Part shown: positions 27,110 to 36,758 of the stretch, one piece after another
How the letters are laid out: every line of letters begins with the position of its first letter
How positions within the stretch are numbered: the stretch's first letter is position 1
DNA from: Mycobacterium sp. E740
GTDB taxonomy: Bacteria > Actinomycetota > Actinomycetes > Mycobacteriales > Mycobacteriaceae
NCBI RefSeq assembly: GCF_001672895.1
Contig: NZ_LZKP01000175.1
Coordinates: forward strand, 1-52,805
DNA length: 52,805 nucleotides
Reading direction: 5' to 3'
Position numbers and translations under genes: made by a program
The notes under the pieces: generated by a model
The model's database searches: none
What the model was told of the DNA's origin: nothing
Seen by the model: the letters and a program-made list of their open reading frames with translations, nothing else

Positions 27110-27442
27110 ATGGCTCATGACGAGGAGTTGGCGCACCGCATCCGGGAGCTGCTGAGCGGCGAACCCGGTGTCGACGAGCGACGGATGTTCGGCGGGTTGG
27201 CGTTTCTGATCGACGGCAACATGGCGGTGGCCGCCAGCGGCCAGGGCGGTCTGATGGTGCGGGTGCCACCCGACGACACCGCGGAGCTGCTCTCGCGCGA
27301 GCACGTCGAACCAATGGTGATGGCGGGCAGGCAGACTCGCGGATGGCTGCGGGTGTCCACCGACGGCGTCAGGACGAAGCGCCAGCTGCGGTCCTGGGTC
27401 GACCGCGGGGTCGGCTATGCGAGAAGTTTGCCGCCGAAATAG
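27110..27442 (+). CDS. TfoX N-terminal domain protein
   Basis: A 110-residue protein with the TfoX_N pattern: VDERRMFGGLAFLIDGNMAVAASG near residue 22, followed by MVRVPPD and a C-terminal RGWLRVS strand. TfoX in Haemophilus and Vibrio regulates competence. Single-domain actinobacterial versions are of unknown function and should not be taken as competence regulators. It lies 39 bp after lon and 32 bp before a DUF72 gene on the same strand. A -10 element six bases before the ATG suggests its own leaderless start. Confidence 0.85.
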   Translation: MAHDEELAHRIRELLSGEPGVDERRMFGGLAFLIDGNMAVAASGQGGLMVRVPPDDTAELLSREHVEPMVMAGRQTRGWLRVSTDGVRTKRQLRSWVDRGVGYARSLPPK

Positions 27443-27474
27443 CGCGGGTAAGCCGCCGAGGTGGTGATCGGCCC

Positions 27475-28230
27475 ATGATCCGGATCGGCACATCGGGCTG
27501 GTCCTACGACCATTGGACCGACGTGCTGTACCCAGCCGGCACGCCGGCGGCCAAGCGGCTGGCGCTCTACGTCGAGCAGTTCGACACCGTCGAGCTGAAC
27601 GCCAGCTTCTACCGCTGGCCCAAGGACACCGCGTTCTCGGGTTGGCGTCAACGGCTGCCCGACGGATTCACGATGTCGGTCAAGGCGCAGCGCGGGTTGA
27701 CCCACTACCGGCGGCTGAACGCGCCCGAGCCGTGGATCGAGCGCTTCGACCGGTGCTGGACGCTGCTGGGTGACCGCAGCGAGGCGCTGCTCGTGCAGCT
27801 GCATCCGGAGCTGGAGCGCGACGACGCCCGGCTGGACCACTTCTTGACACTGATGCCCGACCGGATTCCGGTGGCCATGGAGCTGCGACACCCGTCGTGG
27901 GACGACCCGGCGGTCTACGAGTTGCTGGCGCGCCACGGAGCCGCGTACGTCATCATGAGCGGTGCGGGGCTGCGCTGCGTTCCGCGGGCGACCAGCCGGC
28001 TCGTGTACATCCGGATGCACGGACCCGACCAGCACTCGATGTACGCCGGCTCCTATCCCGACGACGAGCTGCGCCGCTGGGCGGACCGGATCCTGGAGTG
28101 GGACGGCGAAGGCAGGCGCGTCCTGGTCTATTTCAACAACGACCTGGGTGGCCACGCGGTGCGCAACGCGCAGACGCTCAAGGCCATGGTGGCCGGTGCA
28201 AACGGTCGGGAGCCGAAATGCGTGTCGTAA
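27475..28230 (+). CDS. DUF72 family TIM-barrel protein
   Basis: A 251-residue protein with clear DUF72 marks: IRIGTSGWSYDHW at the start, the FDTVELNASFYRWP strand, VKAQRGLTH, AMELRHPSW and the closing VLVYFNNDLGGHAVRNAQTL. The fold is a TIM barrel related to endonuclease IV and xylose isomerase, but no activity is established. It overlaps the downstream lipoprotein gene by 13 bases, so the two are probably translated from one mRNA. Confidence 0.9.
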   Translation: MIRIGTSGWSYDHWTDVLYPAGTPAAKRLALYVEQFDTVELNASFYRWPKDTAFSGWRQRLPDGFTMSVKAQRGLTHYRRLNAPEPWIERFDRCWTLLGDRSEALLVQLHPELERDDARLDHFLTLMPDRIPVAMELRHPSWDDPAVYELLARHGAAYVIMSGAGLRCVPRATSRLVYIRMHGPDQHSMYAGSYPDDELRRWADRILEWDGEGRRVLVYFNNDLGGHAVRNAQTLKAMVAGANGREPKCVS

Positions 28231-28805
28231 CTCTGCTCTCGGCGGTCGCGATCATTGCTGCGGGCTGCGCGGGCCCGCAGATCGTCAACAACGACGAGCC
28301 GCGCCCGCAGGCACCGGTGAGCTCGACGAACGCGCCGCCTCCGCCGCCGCCGAACAGCGCGCACGTCGTCGATGCGTTCGACTACGTCGCGCACCCGGGC
28401 GAGTCGGCCGTCTACTACTTCACCACCCCGAGCGGCCGGTGGGCGTGCGCGATCGTGCCGCGCGTCAAGGCCGGGTGCCAATCGGCGACCGCATGGCAGT
28501 CGAGCATGAACATCGCCGGCGAACCGGAATCCGTGCCGAACGCCGCCGGTGAGCAAACGGCGCCGAACGCGATCACCGTCGAGCGCGTGGGCGAACCGCA
28601 CTTCGTCGCGCTCGAGCATCCGGAATTCGTCGGGGAAGGCGCAAAGGCGTTGGAGTTCAACCGGATTCTCATGGCGGCGGATTTCCGGTGCAACGTACAG
28701 GAAGCCGGCGTCTCATGTATGAGCGAAGCCAGCGGCCAGGGATTCACCTTCGCCCCCGAGGGATTCAAGCCGCAGTACACCGAAGTCCCGCCCAACGCGC
28801 CCTGA
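28218..28805 (+). CDS. Putative lipoprotein, unknown function
   Basis: A 195-residue exported protein. The signal peptide MRVVTLLSAVAIIAAGC ends in a lipobox (IAAGC), so Cys17 should be lipidated and the protein anchored at the outer face of the plasma membrane. A Pro/Asn-rich linker (NAPPPPPPNSAH) leads to a small globular domain with four cysteines (ACAIVP, GCQSA, RCNVQ, SCMSE), likely as two disulfides. Such small lipoproteins with a WAC...C pattern recur in mycobacteria without a known role. It overlaps the DUF72 gene by 13 bases. Confidence 0.8.
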   Translation: MRVVTLLSAVAIIAAGCAGPQIVNNDEPRPQAPVSSTNAPPPPPPNSAHVVDAFDYVAHPGESAVYYFTTPSGRWACAIVPRVKAGCQSATAWQSSMNIAGEPESVPNAAGEQTAPNAITVERVGEPHFVALEHPEFVGEGAKALEFNRILMAADFRCNVQEAGVSCMSEASGQGFTFAPEGFKPQYTEVPPNAP

Positions 28806-28827
28806 CAGGCCCGAAAAAGTCTCGTGC

Positions 28828-30297
28828 TCAGCGCAGCGTCGCGGTGCCGTCGGCGTTGACCTGAACCTTGGCGCCGGCGATGTCCTCGGCCATCGTTCCC
28901 TCGGCCTCGTCCGCATCGTTGACGACGGCCAGCACCCGCGAGTCCTCCGGTGTGCGGACCGCCAGGAACGCCTTCTCCGCCGCGCCTTCCCGGTTGACCG
29001 GCGTCGTCCAGGTCTCCACCGTGCCCATCCCGGACCACTCCACCAGGGCGGTGCGCGTCGGCTCGCGATCGACCTCGGATTGCACGTCCTGCCAACGGAA
29101 TTCGTGAGCCGGCGGTCGAGCGCTGTAGACGCCGAAGCTGTGCTTGGTGAGATAGCCGCCGTTGGCGCTGATGAACCCCAGTTGGCCCGGGTCGTCGAGC
29201 AGACGTTCGGCCATGGTGGCGATCGAGTGGGTGACGTAGTTGTTCCACGGGCCACCCGCGAAGGTGAGGCCTCCGGTGACCGTGAGCGGTCTGGCCGCAT
29301 CGCCGATCGGTAGCCCGAGCTCGTTGGCGGCCACCTGCACGGCCGACGGGAAGCAGGAGTACAGGTCGACGAGTCCGACGTCGTCGATGGTCACCCCGGA
29401 CAGTTCCAGCGCACGACGCCCCGCGATGCGGATGGCCGGTGAGGTGTAGAACTCCGCGCGTTCCCCGATTGCATACGTGTCATGCGCGTCGGTGCCCGAA
29501 TACGGAAAAACCCACCGGTCCTTCGGGATCTGCAGATGGGTCGCCTTCTCGGCGGAGGTGAGCACCAGGACAGCGGCCTGATCGACCATGTTGTTGGAGT
29601 TCATCAGCTTCGGATACGGCCAGCTGATCATGCGGTTGTCCGGGCCGGGCTGCCAGATCTGCTCCGCCGGCACGGCGTCTCGGCTCCAGGCGTGCGGATT
29701 GCCCGCGGCCACCTCGCTGAACTGCGCCCAGAGTTCGCCGATGCGCCGGCGGTGCTCCTCGCTCGAGGTGCCGGCGGCGATCCGCAACGCCTGCTCGAAC
29801 ATCGGGTAGACGTAGGCGGGCCGGTCGAGATGGATCCGGATTTCGGTGGGACCGGCCATCGGCACGCCCTCGTCGGCTCCGGGCGCGAGCGGAACCGACT
29901 CGTCCTGGCTTGTCCAGTCCGGCTTGACACCGCTGGCGCGCAACCGGGTTCGGGTCCGCCAGGTCTCCGCACCGGCGATCACGACGACGTCGGCACGTCC
30001 GCGCTGGATGTCCAGGCAGGCCTCGTTCACCAGTGACTGCGGCGTGTTGCCGCCGACGCCCGTATACCTGGTTGCGGCCTCCGAAGCCCGGATCCGTTGC
30101 GCCAGAAGCAGTCCGGGGTCGCGGTACCGCCACGACAGGAGGCTGACGACACGCACGGAGTCGACGGTTTCGAGTACGCGAGGATCGGCGGCGGCCCGCG
30201 CAGCCTCGACCATCAGGTCGATCGGTTCCACGTCGGGGCGAACCTCGCGCTGGTTGACTTGTCCGTACCCGGCCAGCACCGGTGTCCTGGGGTCCAT
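28828..30297 (-). CDS. Thiolase-like protein (SCP-x type, Rv1867-like), atypical active site
   Basis: A 489-residue protein of the thiolase superfamily, with a VLAGYGQVNQ start, IQRGRADVVVIAGAET and an LVDLYSCFPSAVQVAANELGL block, plus a C-terminal OB-like extension of about 100 residues. The nucleophilic cysteine region of true thiolases is replaced by GGNTPQSLVNEA, and the GHP histidine motif by FAGGPWNN, so classical thiolysis is doubtful. In steroid degradation, related proteins act with an OB-fold partner as retro-aldolases. It follows the CoA-transferase gene with a one-base TGATG overlap. M. tuberculosis Rv1867 has similar size and context. Confidence 0.8.
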   Translation of the reverse strand: MDPRTPVLAGYGQVNQREVRPDVEPIDLMVEAARAAADPRVLETVDSVRVVSLLSWRYRDPGLLLAQRIRASEAATRYTGVGGNTPQSLVNEACLDIQRGRADVVVIAGAETWRTRTRLRASGVKPDWTSQDESVPLAPGADEGVPMAGPTEIRIHLDRPAYVYPMFEQALRIAAGTSSEEHRRRIGELWAQFSEVAAGNPHAWSRDAVPAEQIWQPGPDNRMISWPYPKLMNSNNMVDQAAVLVLTSAEKATHLQIPKDRWVFPYSGTDAHDTYAIGERAEFYTSPAIRIAGRRALELSGVTIDDVGLVDLYSCFPSAVQVAANELGLPIGDAARPLTVTGGLTFAGGPWNNYVTHSIATMAERLLDDPGQLGFISANGGYLTKHSFGVYSARPPAHEFRWQDVQSEVDREPTRTALVEWSGMGTVETWTTPVNREGAAEKAFLAVRTPEDSRVLAVVNDADEAEGTMAEDIAGAKVQVNADGTATLR

Positions 30298-32585
30298 CAC
30301 GGCCTTTCTCGGTAGGCGAAGAGTGTCCCGTCGGCGATGAGCCGATCGGTCTCGTCGGCGGACATGCCGATGTCGCGGCGGCAGATCTCGCGGGTCTGCT
30401 CCCCCGGCATCGGCGCCGGCCGCATCTGCGCGGGCGGGATGTTCGTGTAGGGCGCCGGCCCGGTCTCGCTCAGCATGGGCTCGTCGAACAGCGGATGAGC
30501 CATGCCTGCGAACACCTTTCGGTAAACGACTTGGGGATCTGTCGGTACGTCGATCGCGCGGTTCATCGGCGCGGCGGGTATGCCGGCCTCCTGCAGCAGC
30601 GCCGCCACCGCCGTCTTGTCGCGGGCGCGCGTCCACTGTGCCGTGTCGACGCCGCCGGTCAGCGACTGCAACGCCGCGCGGTCGGCGTCGTCTCGGAGTG
30701 AGATGACGCACCACTCGTCCTCGCCCGCGCACGGGTACACGCCGTGCCCCGCTGCGTCGTCGAGCACCGGCAGGTGTCGCGCGAGTGCGGCCTCGGTGAC
30801 ATAACGGGCCGCCAGCTGGTGCACGGCGGCCTCGGCCTGCGAGACATGCACATGTGCGGCTTGGCCGGTGCGGTCGCGCCGGATCAGCGCCGCCAGCGCG
30901 GCGACAGCGGTGATCCGGGCCGCCACGTGGTCCGGGAACACCGTTGTCGCGTCGTAGAACCCACCGTCAGCCGACGTCCACAGCGACGTGACCCCGGTGG
31001 TCGCACGAACCAGCGGTCCATACCCCATGCGTGCGCTCCACGGCCCCGTCGCGCCGAAGGCGCTGCTCTCGGCGAGTATGATGCGCGGATTCAGCTCTCG
31101 CAGACGGTCATACGAGAATCCAAGTGCGGCAAGGGTTCCCGGTTTGAAGTTGGCGAACACGGCGTCCGCCTCGGCGACCAGCCGGGCGAACAGCTCGGCA
31201 CCGGCCGGGGCGCGCAAGTCGAGGCCGAGGCTTCGCTCGTTGCGGTGGGTGAGCGCCCACGACCGGCTCATCACCTGGCCCGGCGGGTTCTGTCGCAGCC
31301 CGTCGGGGTAGGCGGCACTCTCGACCTTGATCACCTCGGCGCCGAGGTCGGCGAACAACCGGCCGAGTTCGCCGCCGGCCACGATGACGCCGAGGTCGAG
31401 TATTCGCACGCCGTCGAACGGGCGCTGCACCGGTGTGGTACCCGCCGCGACTGGTTCGCCGCGCCAGGCGGGTGCATCGGCGCCAGGCGGCCGGGCCGGC
31501 CACCCCACGGTGCAGTGGCGTCCGTCGACGACGAACGGTCCCGCCGGCGCGACGACGTCGGCGCCCGGCGCGAAGGGCACGGTGGTCAATGCGCCGACGG
31601 CGCGGAAATGATCGGAGGCCAACGCCTCCGTGGGAGTCAGCACCGCGGCGATCGGCACCCCGCGCGACTGGCCCTGCGCGACCAGGTCGTCCATCGTCTG
31701 CGGCGCGACGAACTCGGCGATCAGCGCGTTGAGTTCGCGCGAGGCCGCGTACCGCGCCGCGATCGTCTCGAACTTCGGGTCGGCGAACTGCTCGGGTTCA
31801 CCCAACCAGGCGCGCATCGCGCGCCATTGGCGCGCCGACAGTAGACAGATGCGGACATGCCCGTCCTTGCAGGCGAAGATCGGATAGATGTTCTGGTTAC
31901 GGGGCCTGCCGCGCCAGATCTCGGTGGTCTTCTTGACGCCGACGGCGGCTTGGCCCTCCGAGCCGAACGGCGGATCAAGCGACTGCAGCACCCCTTCGAA
32001 CCGCGAGAAATCGATGTATTCGCCTGTACCGTCACGCAACCGGCGGTAGTAGGCCGCCAGAGTGGCCCAGGCCGCTTGCACCGCCGCCGTTGCCGAAGCC
32101 AACCCGATCGGCGGCAGCACCGGCTCGCCCGAAGTCGGCCCGGTGCGAGACAGCGCCGTCGACAGCGCGTAGAACACCGGGTCGGTGGCCGACCAGGAGG
32201 CGTACGGTCCGGCGGTGCCGAAATCGGTCACCGACAACACCACCAGATGGCCGAACCGCTGAGCCAACTCGACGCAGGAAGTCCCGAACAGTGCTGCGCC
32301 AGAGGGTTTTCCGCTGTCGATCACGATGTCGGCGGTGCTCGCCAGGTCGAGCAGCGCCCGGCGGTCAGCGGGATCGAGGGCCGCGCAGCGCTTGTTCGCG
32401 TTGTCCAATGCGAACGGCACGCTCACCCCGGCGACGGCCGGAAGTGCCCGGCGCGCGGGGCTGCCTGCGGGCGGTTCGATCTTCAGCACGTCGGCGCCGA
32501 GGTCGGCGAACAGTCGGCCCACCGCGTCGGAATCGGAACCGCCCAGATCGAGCACCCGCACCGATGCCAGCAGCGCGTCGCTCAT
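30297..32585 (-). CDS. Double-domain CoA-transferase family III (CaiB/BaiF, Rv1866-like)
   Basis: A 762-residue fusion of two CaiB/BaiF domains: the first (residues about 1-370) begins VRVLDLGGSDSDAVGRLFADLGADVLKIEPP, and the second (about 390-760) begins VRILDLGVIVAGGELGRLFADLGAEVIKVE. Family III enzymes move CoA between carboxylates through an aspartyl-CoA intermediate. By eye the second half has the aspartate (FPDHVAAR) while the first has Ala/Ser there (GLASATAAV), so only one half may be catalytic. M. tuberculosis Rv1866 is a similar fusion beside the thiolase-like gene. It overlaps the LLM gene by four bases. Confidence 0.88.
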   Translation of the reverse strand: MSDALLASVRVLDLGGSDSDAVGRLFADLGADVLKIEPPAGSPARRALPAVAGVSVPFALDNANKRCAALDPADRRALLDLASTADIVIDSGKPSGAALFGTSCVELAQRFGHLVVLSVTDFGTAGPYASWSATDPVFYALSTALSRTGPTSGEPVLPPIGLASATAAVQAAWATLAAYYRRLRDGTGEYIDFSRFEGVLQSLDPPFGSEGQAAVGVKKTTEIWRGRPRNQNIYPIFACKDGHVRICLLSARQWRAMRAWLGEPEQFADPKFETIAARYAASRELNALIAEFVAPQTMDDLVAQGQSRGVPIAAVLTPTEALASDHFRAVGALTTVPFAPGADVVAPAGPFVVDGRHCTVGWPARPPGADAPAWRGEPVAAGTTPVQRPFDGVRILDLGVIVAGGELGRLFADLGAEVIKVESAAYPDGLRQNPPGQVMSRSWALTHRNERSLGLDLRAPAGAELFARLVAEADAVFANFKPGTLAALGFSYDRLRELNPRIILAESSAFGATGPWSARMGYGPLVRATTGVTSLWTSADGGFYDATTVFPDHVAARITAVAALAALIRRDRTGQAAHVHVSQAEAAVHQLAARYVTEAALARHLPVLDDAAGHGVYPCAGEDEWCVISLRDDADRAALQSLTGGVDTAQWTRARDKTAVAALLQEAGIPAAPMNRAIDVPTDPQVVYRKVFAGMAHPLFDEPMLSETGPAPYTNIPPAQMRPAPMPGEQTREICRRDIGMSADETDRLIADGTLFAYRERP

Positions 32586-33454
32586 GCGGCCAGCAGCCGT
32601 TCGGCCCAGCTCAGGTGTTCGTCGGTGTCATCCGCGACGTACATCAGGTCGACGAACGCGTCGCTGTAGCCGGCAGCACGCAGTGTGTGCAGCGCCTCGG
32701 CGACGCTTTCGACGCTCGTTCCCGCCGCGACGTTCACCCGGACGTAGGTGTGGATGGCAGCCGGGTCGCGGCCCGCCGCCCGGGCGGCGTCGTCGATCAC
32801 GCTGCGCAGGCGGTCGAGCAGGTCCGGGAACACCCCGCCGGGCACCTGCACCGCGGGCAGCCATCCGTCGGCACGCGCGCCGATGCGGGCCAGGCCGGCC
32901 GCCGAGAAGGAAGCGAGATAGATCGGCGGCGGCGTCTGCACCGGCTTGAGGTCGACCCACGACGGCGGAATGGTCCAGCGCTCACCGTCGTGTGCCACCG
33001 GGTTCGTCCTCCAGAGCTGCTGCAATGCATCGAGCAGTTCTTCCAGCTGGGCGCCGCGGCGCCGGAAAGGGACGCCCGCCGCCTGGTACTCCTCCGGCGA
33101 CCAGCCGATGCCGAACCCCGGCAGCAACCTGCCCCCGCTCACCACGTCGAGCGCGGTCAGCTGTCGGCTCAACTGCACCGGCGGGTACCAGGGGGCGACG
33201 AACACGCTGGCACCCAACCGGACCCGGCTGGTGACAGCCGCGGCCACCGCCAACGCGATGAACGGGTCGAGGCCCGCGCGGAACTCCGCCGGGATGGTGT
33301 CCGTGCCCGCGTAGCCGACGCTCGGGTGCACCGGAGCAACCAGGCGATCGCCCACCCAGAGGCTGTCGGCGCCGAGCTCTTCGGCGGCGGCTGCGTACCG
33401 CGCGACGTCGGCGCGCGCGGAGTTCCCGTACTGCGGCACCGCGAAGCCCAACAC
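32582..33454 (-). CDS. LLM-class F420-dependent oxidoreductase
   Basis: A 290-residue luciferase-like TIM-barrel protein: LGFAVPQYG start, AAAAEELGADSLWVGDRL, RVRLGASVFVAPWYPP and GRLLPGFGIGWSPEEY, as in mycobacterial F420-dependent oxidoreductases. It would transfer hydride between F420 and a substrate in the cytosol. I place the start at the GTG at 33452-33454 because this gives the usual N-terminus and TAGCCT, a -10 hexamer, lies seven bases upstream (leaderless). An in-frame ATG at 33487 would add 11 residues. It heads the operon with the CoA-transferase and the thiolase-like gene. Confidence 0.85.
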   Translation of the reverse strand: MLGFAVPQYGNSARADVARYAAAAEELGADSLWVGDRLVAPVHPSVGYAGTDTIPAEFRAGLDPFIALAVAAAVTSRVRLGASVFVAPWYPPVQLSRQLTALDVVSGGRLLPGFGIGWSPEEYQAAGVPFRRRGAQLEELLDALQQLWRTNPVAHDGERWTIPPSWVDLKPVQTPPPIYLASFSAAGLARIGARADGWLPAVQVPGGVFPDLLDRLRSVIDDAARAAGRDPAAIHTYVRVNVAAGTSVESVAEALHTLRAAGYSDAFVDLMYVADDTDEHLSWAERLLAA

Positions 33455-33514
33455 GCTGGACAGGCTAGTGCGTAGGTTCCGGCGCATCGGGTATCAGGAC
33501 GGGTGTCAGATCAC

Positions 33515-33533
33515 ACGGGCGATGTTCGCCCGT
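33515..33533. promoter_or_regulatory. Palindrome between the LLM operon and phosphoketolase
   Basis: ACGGGCGA-TGT-TCGCCCGT is a perfect 8-bp dyad with a three-base centre, ending eight bases before the xfp start. It could be an operator in the divergent promoter region or a hairpin over the xfp initiation region. Chance in GC-rich DNA is possible but not likely for eight paired bases. Confidence 0.4.
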
Positions 33534-33540
33534 CTCGACG

Positions 33541-35970
33541 ATGATGAGTCAGATGACCGCCCAGGCACTGTCACCCGCGCTCTCCGATGATGAGCTCACG
33601 CTGATCGACGCCTACTGGCGCGCGGCGAACTACCTGTCCGTGGGGCAGATCTACCTGCTGGACAACCCGCTGATGCGCGAAGCGCTCGCACCCGAGCACG
33701 TCAAACCGCGGCTGCTCGGCCACTGGGGCACCACGCCGGGACTCAACCTCGTCTATGCGCATCTGAACCGCATCATCCGTGAGCGCGACGCGAACGTCAT
33801 CTACATCACCGGGCCGGGGCACGGCGGGCCCGGGCTGGTGGCGAACGCCTATCTGGAAGGGACGTACACCGAGGTGTACTCCTCGATCTCCGAGGACACC
33901 GACGGGCTGCGAAAGTTGTTCCGCCAGTTCTCCTTTCCGGGCGGCATCCCCAGCCATGTCGCCGCTGAGACGCCCGGCTCGATCCATGAGGGCGGAGAGC
34001 TCGGCTACGCGCTGGTGCACGCGTACGGCGCCGCGTTCGACAACCCCGATCTGGTGGTCGCCTGCGTGATCGGCGACGGTGAGGCCGAGACCGGCCCGCT
34101 GGCGGCGAGCTGGCACTCCAACAAGTTCCTCGACCCGGTGACCGACGGTGCCGTGTTGCCGATCCTGCATCTGAACGGCTACAAGATCGCCAACCCGACG
34201 GTGCTCTCGCGGATCCCGCAGGAGGAACTCGAGTCGCTGCTGCTCGGTTACGGCTACCGGCCCATCACGGTGGCGGGCGACGATCCGGCGAACGTGCACC
34301 AGCAGATGGCCGCCGCGCTCGACGAGGCGTTCGACCAGATCGCAGCGATCCAGCGGGCCGCCCGCCTCGACGGCGAGCAGGGCCGGCCGCTCTGGCCGAT
34401 GCTGGTGCTGCGCACCCCGAAGGGCTGGACCGGTCCCGCAGAGGTCGACGGCAAGAAGGTCGAGGGCACCTGGAGATCGCATCAGGTTCCGCTTTCGGAG
34501 ACGCGGACCAACCCCGAGCACCGCGCCCAACTCGAAGAGTGGCTGCGCGGCTACCGCCCCGAGGAGTTGTTCGACGACAACGGCGCGCTGCGGGCGGAAC
34601 TGCGTGCGATCGCCCCGCGCGGTGAGCGGCGGATGAGCGCGAACCCGCACGCCAACGGCGGCCTGCTGCTGCGGGATCTCGACCTGCCGGCGTTCACCGA
34701 CTACGCGGTGGCGGCCGACAAGCCCGCCTCGGAGTCCGCCGAGGCGACGCGGGTGCTGGGCACCTTCCTGCGCGACGTCATCGCGCGAAACCCAGACCGG
34801 TTCCGGCTCATGGGCCCCGACGAGACCGCGTCGAACCGGCTGTCGGCCACCCTCGAGGTGACCGACAAGGCGTGGCTCGCCGAGATCGGGCCCGACGACG
34901 AGAACCTCGGTCCGGAGGGCCGGGTGATGGAGGTGTTGTCCGAGCATCTCTGCCAGGGCTGGCTCGAGGGCTATCTGCTGACCGGCAGGCATGGGCTGTT
35001 CAACTGCTACGAAGCCTTCGTCCACATCATCGACTCGATGCTGAACCAACACGTCAAGTGGCTCTCCAGCAGCAGGGAATTGTCCTGGCGCCGGCCGATC
35101 GCTTCACTGAATTACCTTCTGACATCGCATGTCTGGCGCCAGGACCACAACGGCGCGTCGCACCAGGACCCCGGGTTCATCGACCACGTCGCCAACAAGC
35201 GCCCGGAGGTGGTGCGGGTCTACCTGCCGCCGGACGCCAACACGTTGTTGTCGGTGGCCGACCACTGCCTGCGCAGCCGCCAGTACATCAACGTGATCGT
35301 CGCCGGCAAGCAGCCGGCGCTGACCTACCTGGACATGGACGACGCGATCGCGCATTGCACGCGGGGGCTCGGAATCTGGCAATGGGCGAGCAACACCACC
35401 GGCGAACCCGACGTGGTGCTCGCCTGCGCCGGTGACATTCCGACGCTGGAGACCGTTGCCGCCGCCGACATCCTGCGCCGCCGGCTACCCGAGCTGAAGG
35501 TGCGCGTCGTCAACGTGGTCGACATCATGCGGCTGCAACCGGACTCCGAACATCCGCACGGGTTGTCCGCACGGGATTTCGACTCGATTTTCACCCAGGA
35601 CAAGCCGGTCATCTTCGCCTACCACGGTTACCCGTGGCTGATCCACCGGCTGACGTACCGCCATGCCAACCACGCCCAACTGCATGTGCGCGGGTTCAAG
35701 GAGCGCGGTACCACCACGACGCCGTTCGACATGGTGATGCTCAACGACCTCGACCGGTTCCATCTCGTCATGGACGTCATCGACCGCGTCGAGGGCCTGG
35801 GCAGTGACGCAGCCGGGCTGCGCCAGGAAATGGCCGACGCCCGCCTGGCGGCCCGCCACTACACCCGTGAGCACGGAGAGGACGATCCCGCGATCTCCGG
35901 CTGGACCTGGGACCCGGACTACCGCGCACCGTCATTTTCGCAGGACACACAGAGCGAACACGATCGCTAG
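33541..35970 (+). CDS. xfp: Xylulose-5-phosphate/fructose-6-phosphate phosphoketolase
   Basis: An 809-residue thiamine-diphosphate enzyme. It opens with [17 protein letters not shown], has [11 protein letters not shown], the TPP/Mg motif [14 protein letters not shown] near residue 180, the [12 protein letters not shown] block and a C-terminal transketolase-like domain. It cleaves xylulose-5-P or fructose-6-P with phosphate to acetyl-phosphate plus glyceraldehyde-3-P or erythrose-4-P. This bypasses part of glycolysis and saves carbon. No acetate kinase or phosphotransacetylase gene is nearby. Three in-frame ATGs (33541, 33544, 33553) compete as start, none with a clear ribosome site. Confidence 0.96.
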   Translation: MMSQMTAQALSPALSDDELTLIDAYWRAANYLSVGQIYLLDNPLMREALAPEHVKPRLLGHWGTTPGLNLVYAHLNRIIRERDANVIYITGPGHGGPGLVANAYLEGTYTEVYSSISEDTDGLRKLFRQFSFPGGIPSHVAAETPGSIHEGGELGYALVHAYGAAFDNPDLVVACVIGDGEAETGPLAASWHSNKFLDPVTDGAVLPILHLNGYKIANPTVLSRIPQEELESLLLGYGYRPITVAGDDPANVHQQMAAALDEAFDQIAAIQRAARLDGEQGRPLWPMLVLRTPKGWTGPAEVDGKKVEGTWRSHQVPLSETRTNPEHRAQLEEWLRGYRPEELFDDNGALRAELRAIAPRGERRMSANPHANGGLLLRDLDLPAFTDYAVAADKPASESAEATRVLGTFLRDVIARNPDRFRLMGPDETASNRLSATLEVTDKAWLAEIGPDDENLGPEGRVMEVLSEHLCQGWLEGYLLTGRHGLFNCYEAFVHIIDSMLNQHVKWLSSSRELSWRRPIASLNYLLTSHVWRQDHNGASHQDPGFIDHVANKRPEVVRVYLPPDANTLLSVADHCLRSRQYINVIVAGKQPALTYLDMDDAIAHCTRGLGIWQWASNTTGEPDVVLACAGDIPTLETVAAADILRRRLPELKVRVVNVVDIMRLQPDSEHPHGLSARDFDSIFTQDKPVIFAYHGYPWLIHRLTYRHANHAQLHVRGFKERGTTTTPFDMVMLNDLDRFHLVMDVIDRVEGLGSDAAGLRQEMADARLAARHYTREHGEDDPAISGWTWDPDYRAPSFSQDTQSEHDR

Positions 35971-35981
35971 ACTGGATTTTC
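35968..35981 (+). promoter_or_regulatory. -10 element for the CPBP protease gene, overlapping the xfp stop
   Basis: TAGACT at 35968-35973 includes the xfp TAG stop and fits TANNNT. The GTG start follows eight bases later, so a leaderless transcript separate from xfp is possible. Confidence 0.35.
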
Positions 35982-36746
35982 GTGTCCGACCAAGCGGTTT
36001 CAGTCCAGCGCCCGCATCCGCTGGTCGAACAGCTTTCCGCGCTGCAGCACTTCCGCGTCTATGTCGACATCGCGGTGGTCGTGGTGGTCCTCGCGTTGAC
36101 CAACCTGATCGCGCACTTCACCACGCCGTGGGCCAGCGTCGCGACCGTTCCCGCGGCGGCGGTGCTGCTCGTGGCGCTGGTGCGCTCCCGCGGTCTGGGC
36201 TGGGCCGAACTCGGCCTGAGCCGCGAGTACTGGAAGTCCGGTGCGGGATACGCGCTGGCAGCGGTCGTGATGGTGCTGTCGGTCATCGCGATCGGCGCTC
36301 TGCTGCCCTGGACGCGACCGATGTTCATGAACAACAACTACGCGACGGTATCGGGCGCGTTGATCGCCTCGATGGTCATCATTCCGCTGCAGACGGTGAT
36401 CCCCGAAGAGCTCGCGTTTCGCGGGGTGCTGCACGGCGCGCTGGACCGGGCGTGGGGCTGGCGCGGTGTCGCCGCGGCGGGCTCACTGCTGTTCGGGCTG
36501 TGGCATATCGCCACCTCACTGGGTCTGACCAGTAGCAATGTCGGGTTCACCCGACTTTTCGGCGGCGGTGTGCTGGGCACCGTCGCGGGCGTGGTGATGG
36601 CTGTGTCGGCCACCGGGGTCGCCGGTTTCGTGTTCGCCTGGCTGCGGCGGCGCAGCGGCAGCCTGATCGCGCCGATCGCCCTGCACTGGTCGCTCAACGG
36701 GCTCGGCGCTTTGGCCGCCGCGCTGGTGTGGCACCTGTCCACCTGA
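35982..36746 (+). CDS. CPBP-family intramembrane glutamic protease (Rv1863c-like)
   Basis: A 254-residue membrane protein with about seven hydrophobic helices. The Abi/CPBP motifs are present: motif 1 PEELAFRG (EExxxR, near residue 143), motif 2 LFGLWHIATS, and a final HWSLNGLG. CPBP proteins are intramembrane proteases related to Rce1; in bacteria they process or protect against peptides, though most are uncharacterised. The GTG start lies 11 bp after the xfp stop. Position next to adhA and apa matches M. tuberculosis Rv1863c. Confidence 0.88.
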   Translation: MSDQAVSVQRPHPLVEQLSALQHFRVYVDIAVVVVVLALTNLIAHFTTPWASVATVPAAAVLLVALVRSRGLGWAELGLSREYWKSGAGYALAAVVMVLSVIAIGALLPWTRPMFMNNNYATVSGALIASMVIIPLQTVIPEELAFRGVLHGALDRAWGWRGVAAAGSLLFGLWHIATSLGLTSSNVGFTRLFGGGVLGTVAGVVMAVSATGVAGFVFAWLRRRSGSLIAPIALHWSLNGLGALAAALVWHLST

Positions 36747-36758
36747 ATCGCGGGCCTG

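Noticed and set aside
30744..31844. 366-codon frame opposite the CoA-transferase gene
   Set aside because: No recognisable domain; antisense to a clear CaiB/BaiF gene.
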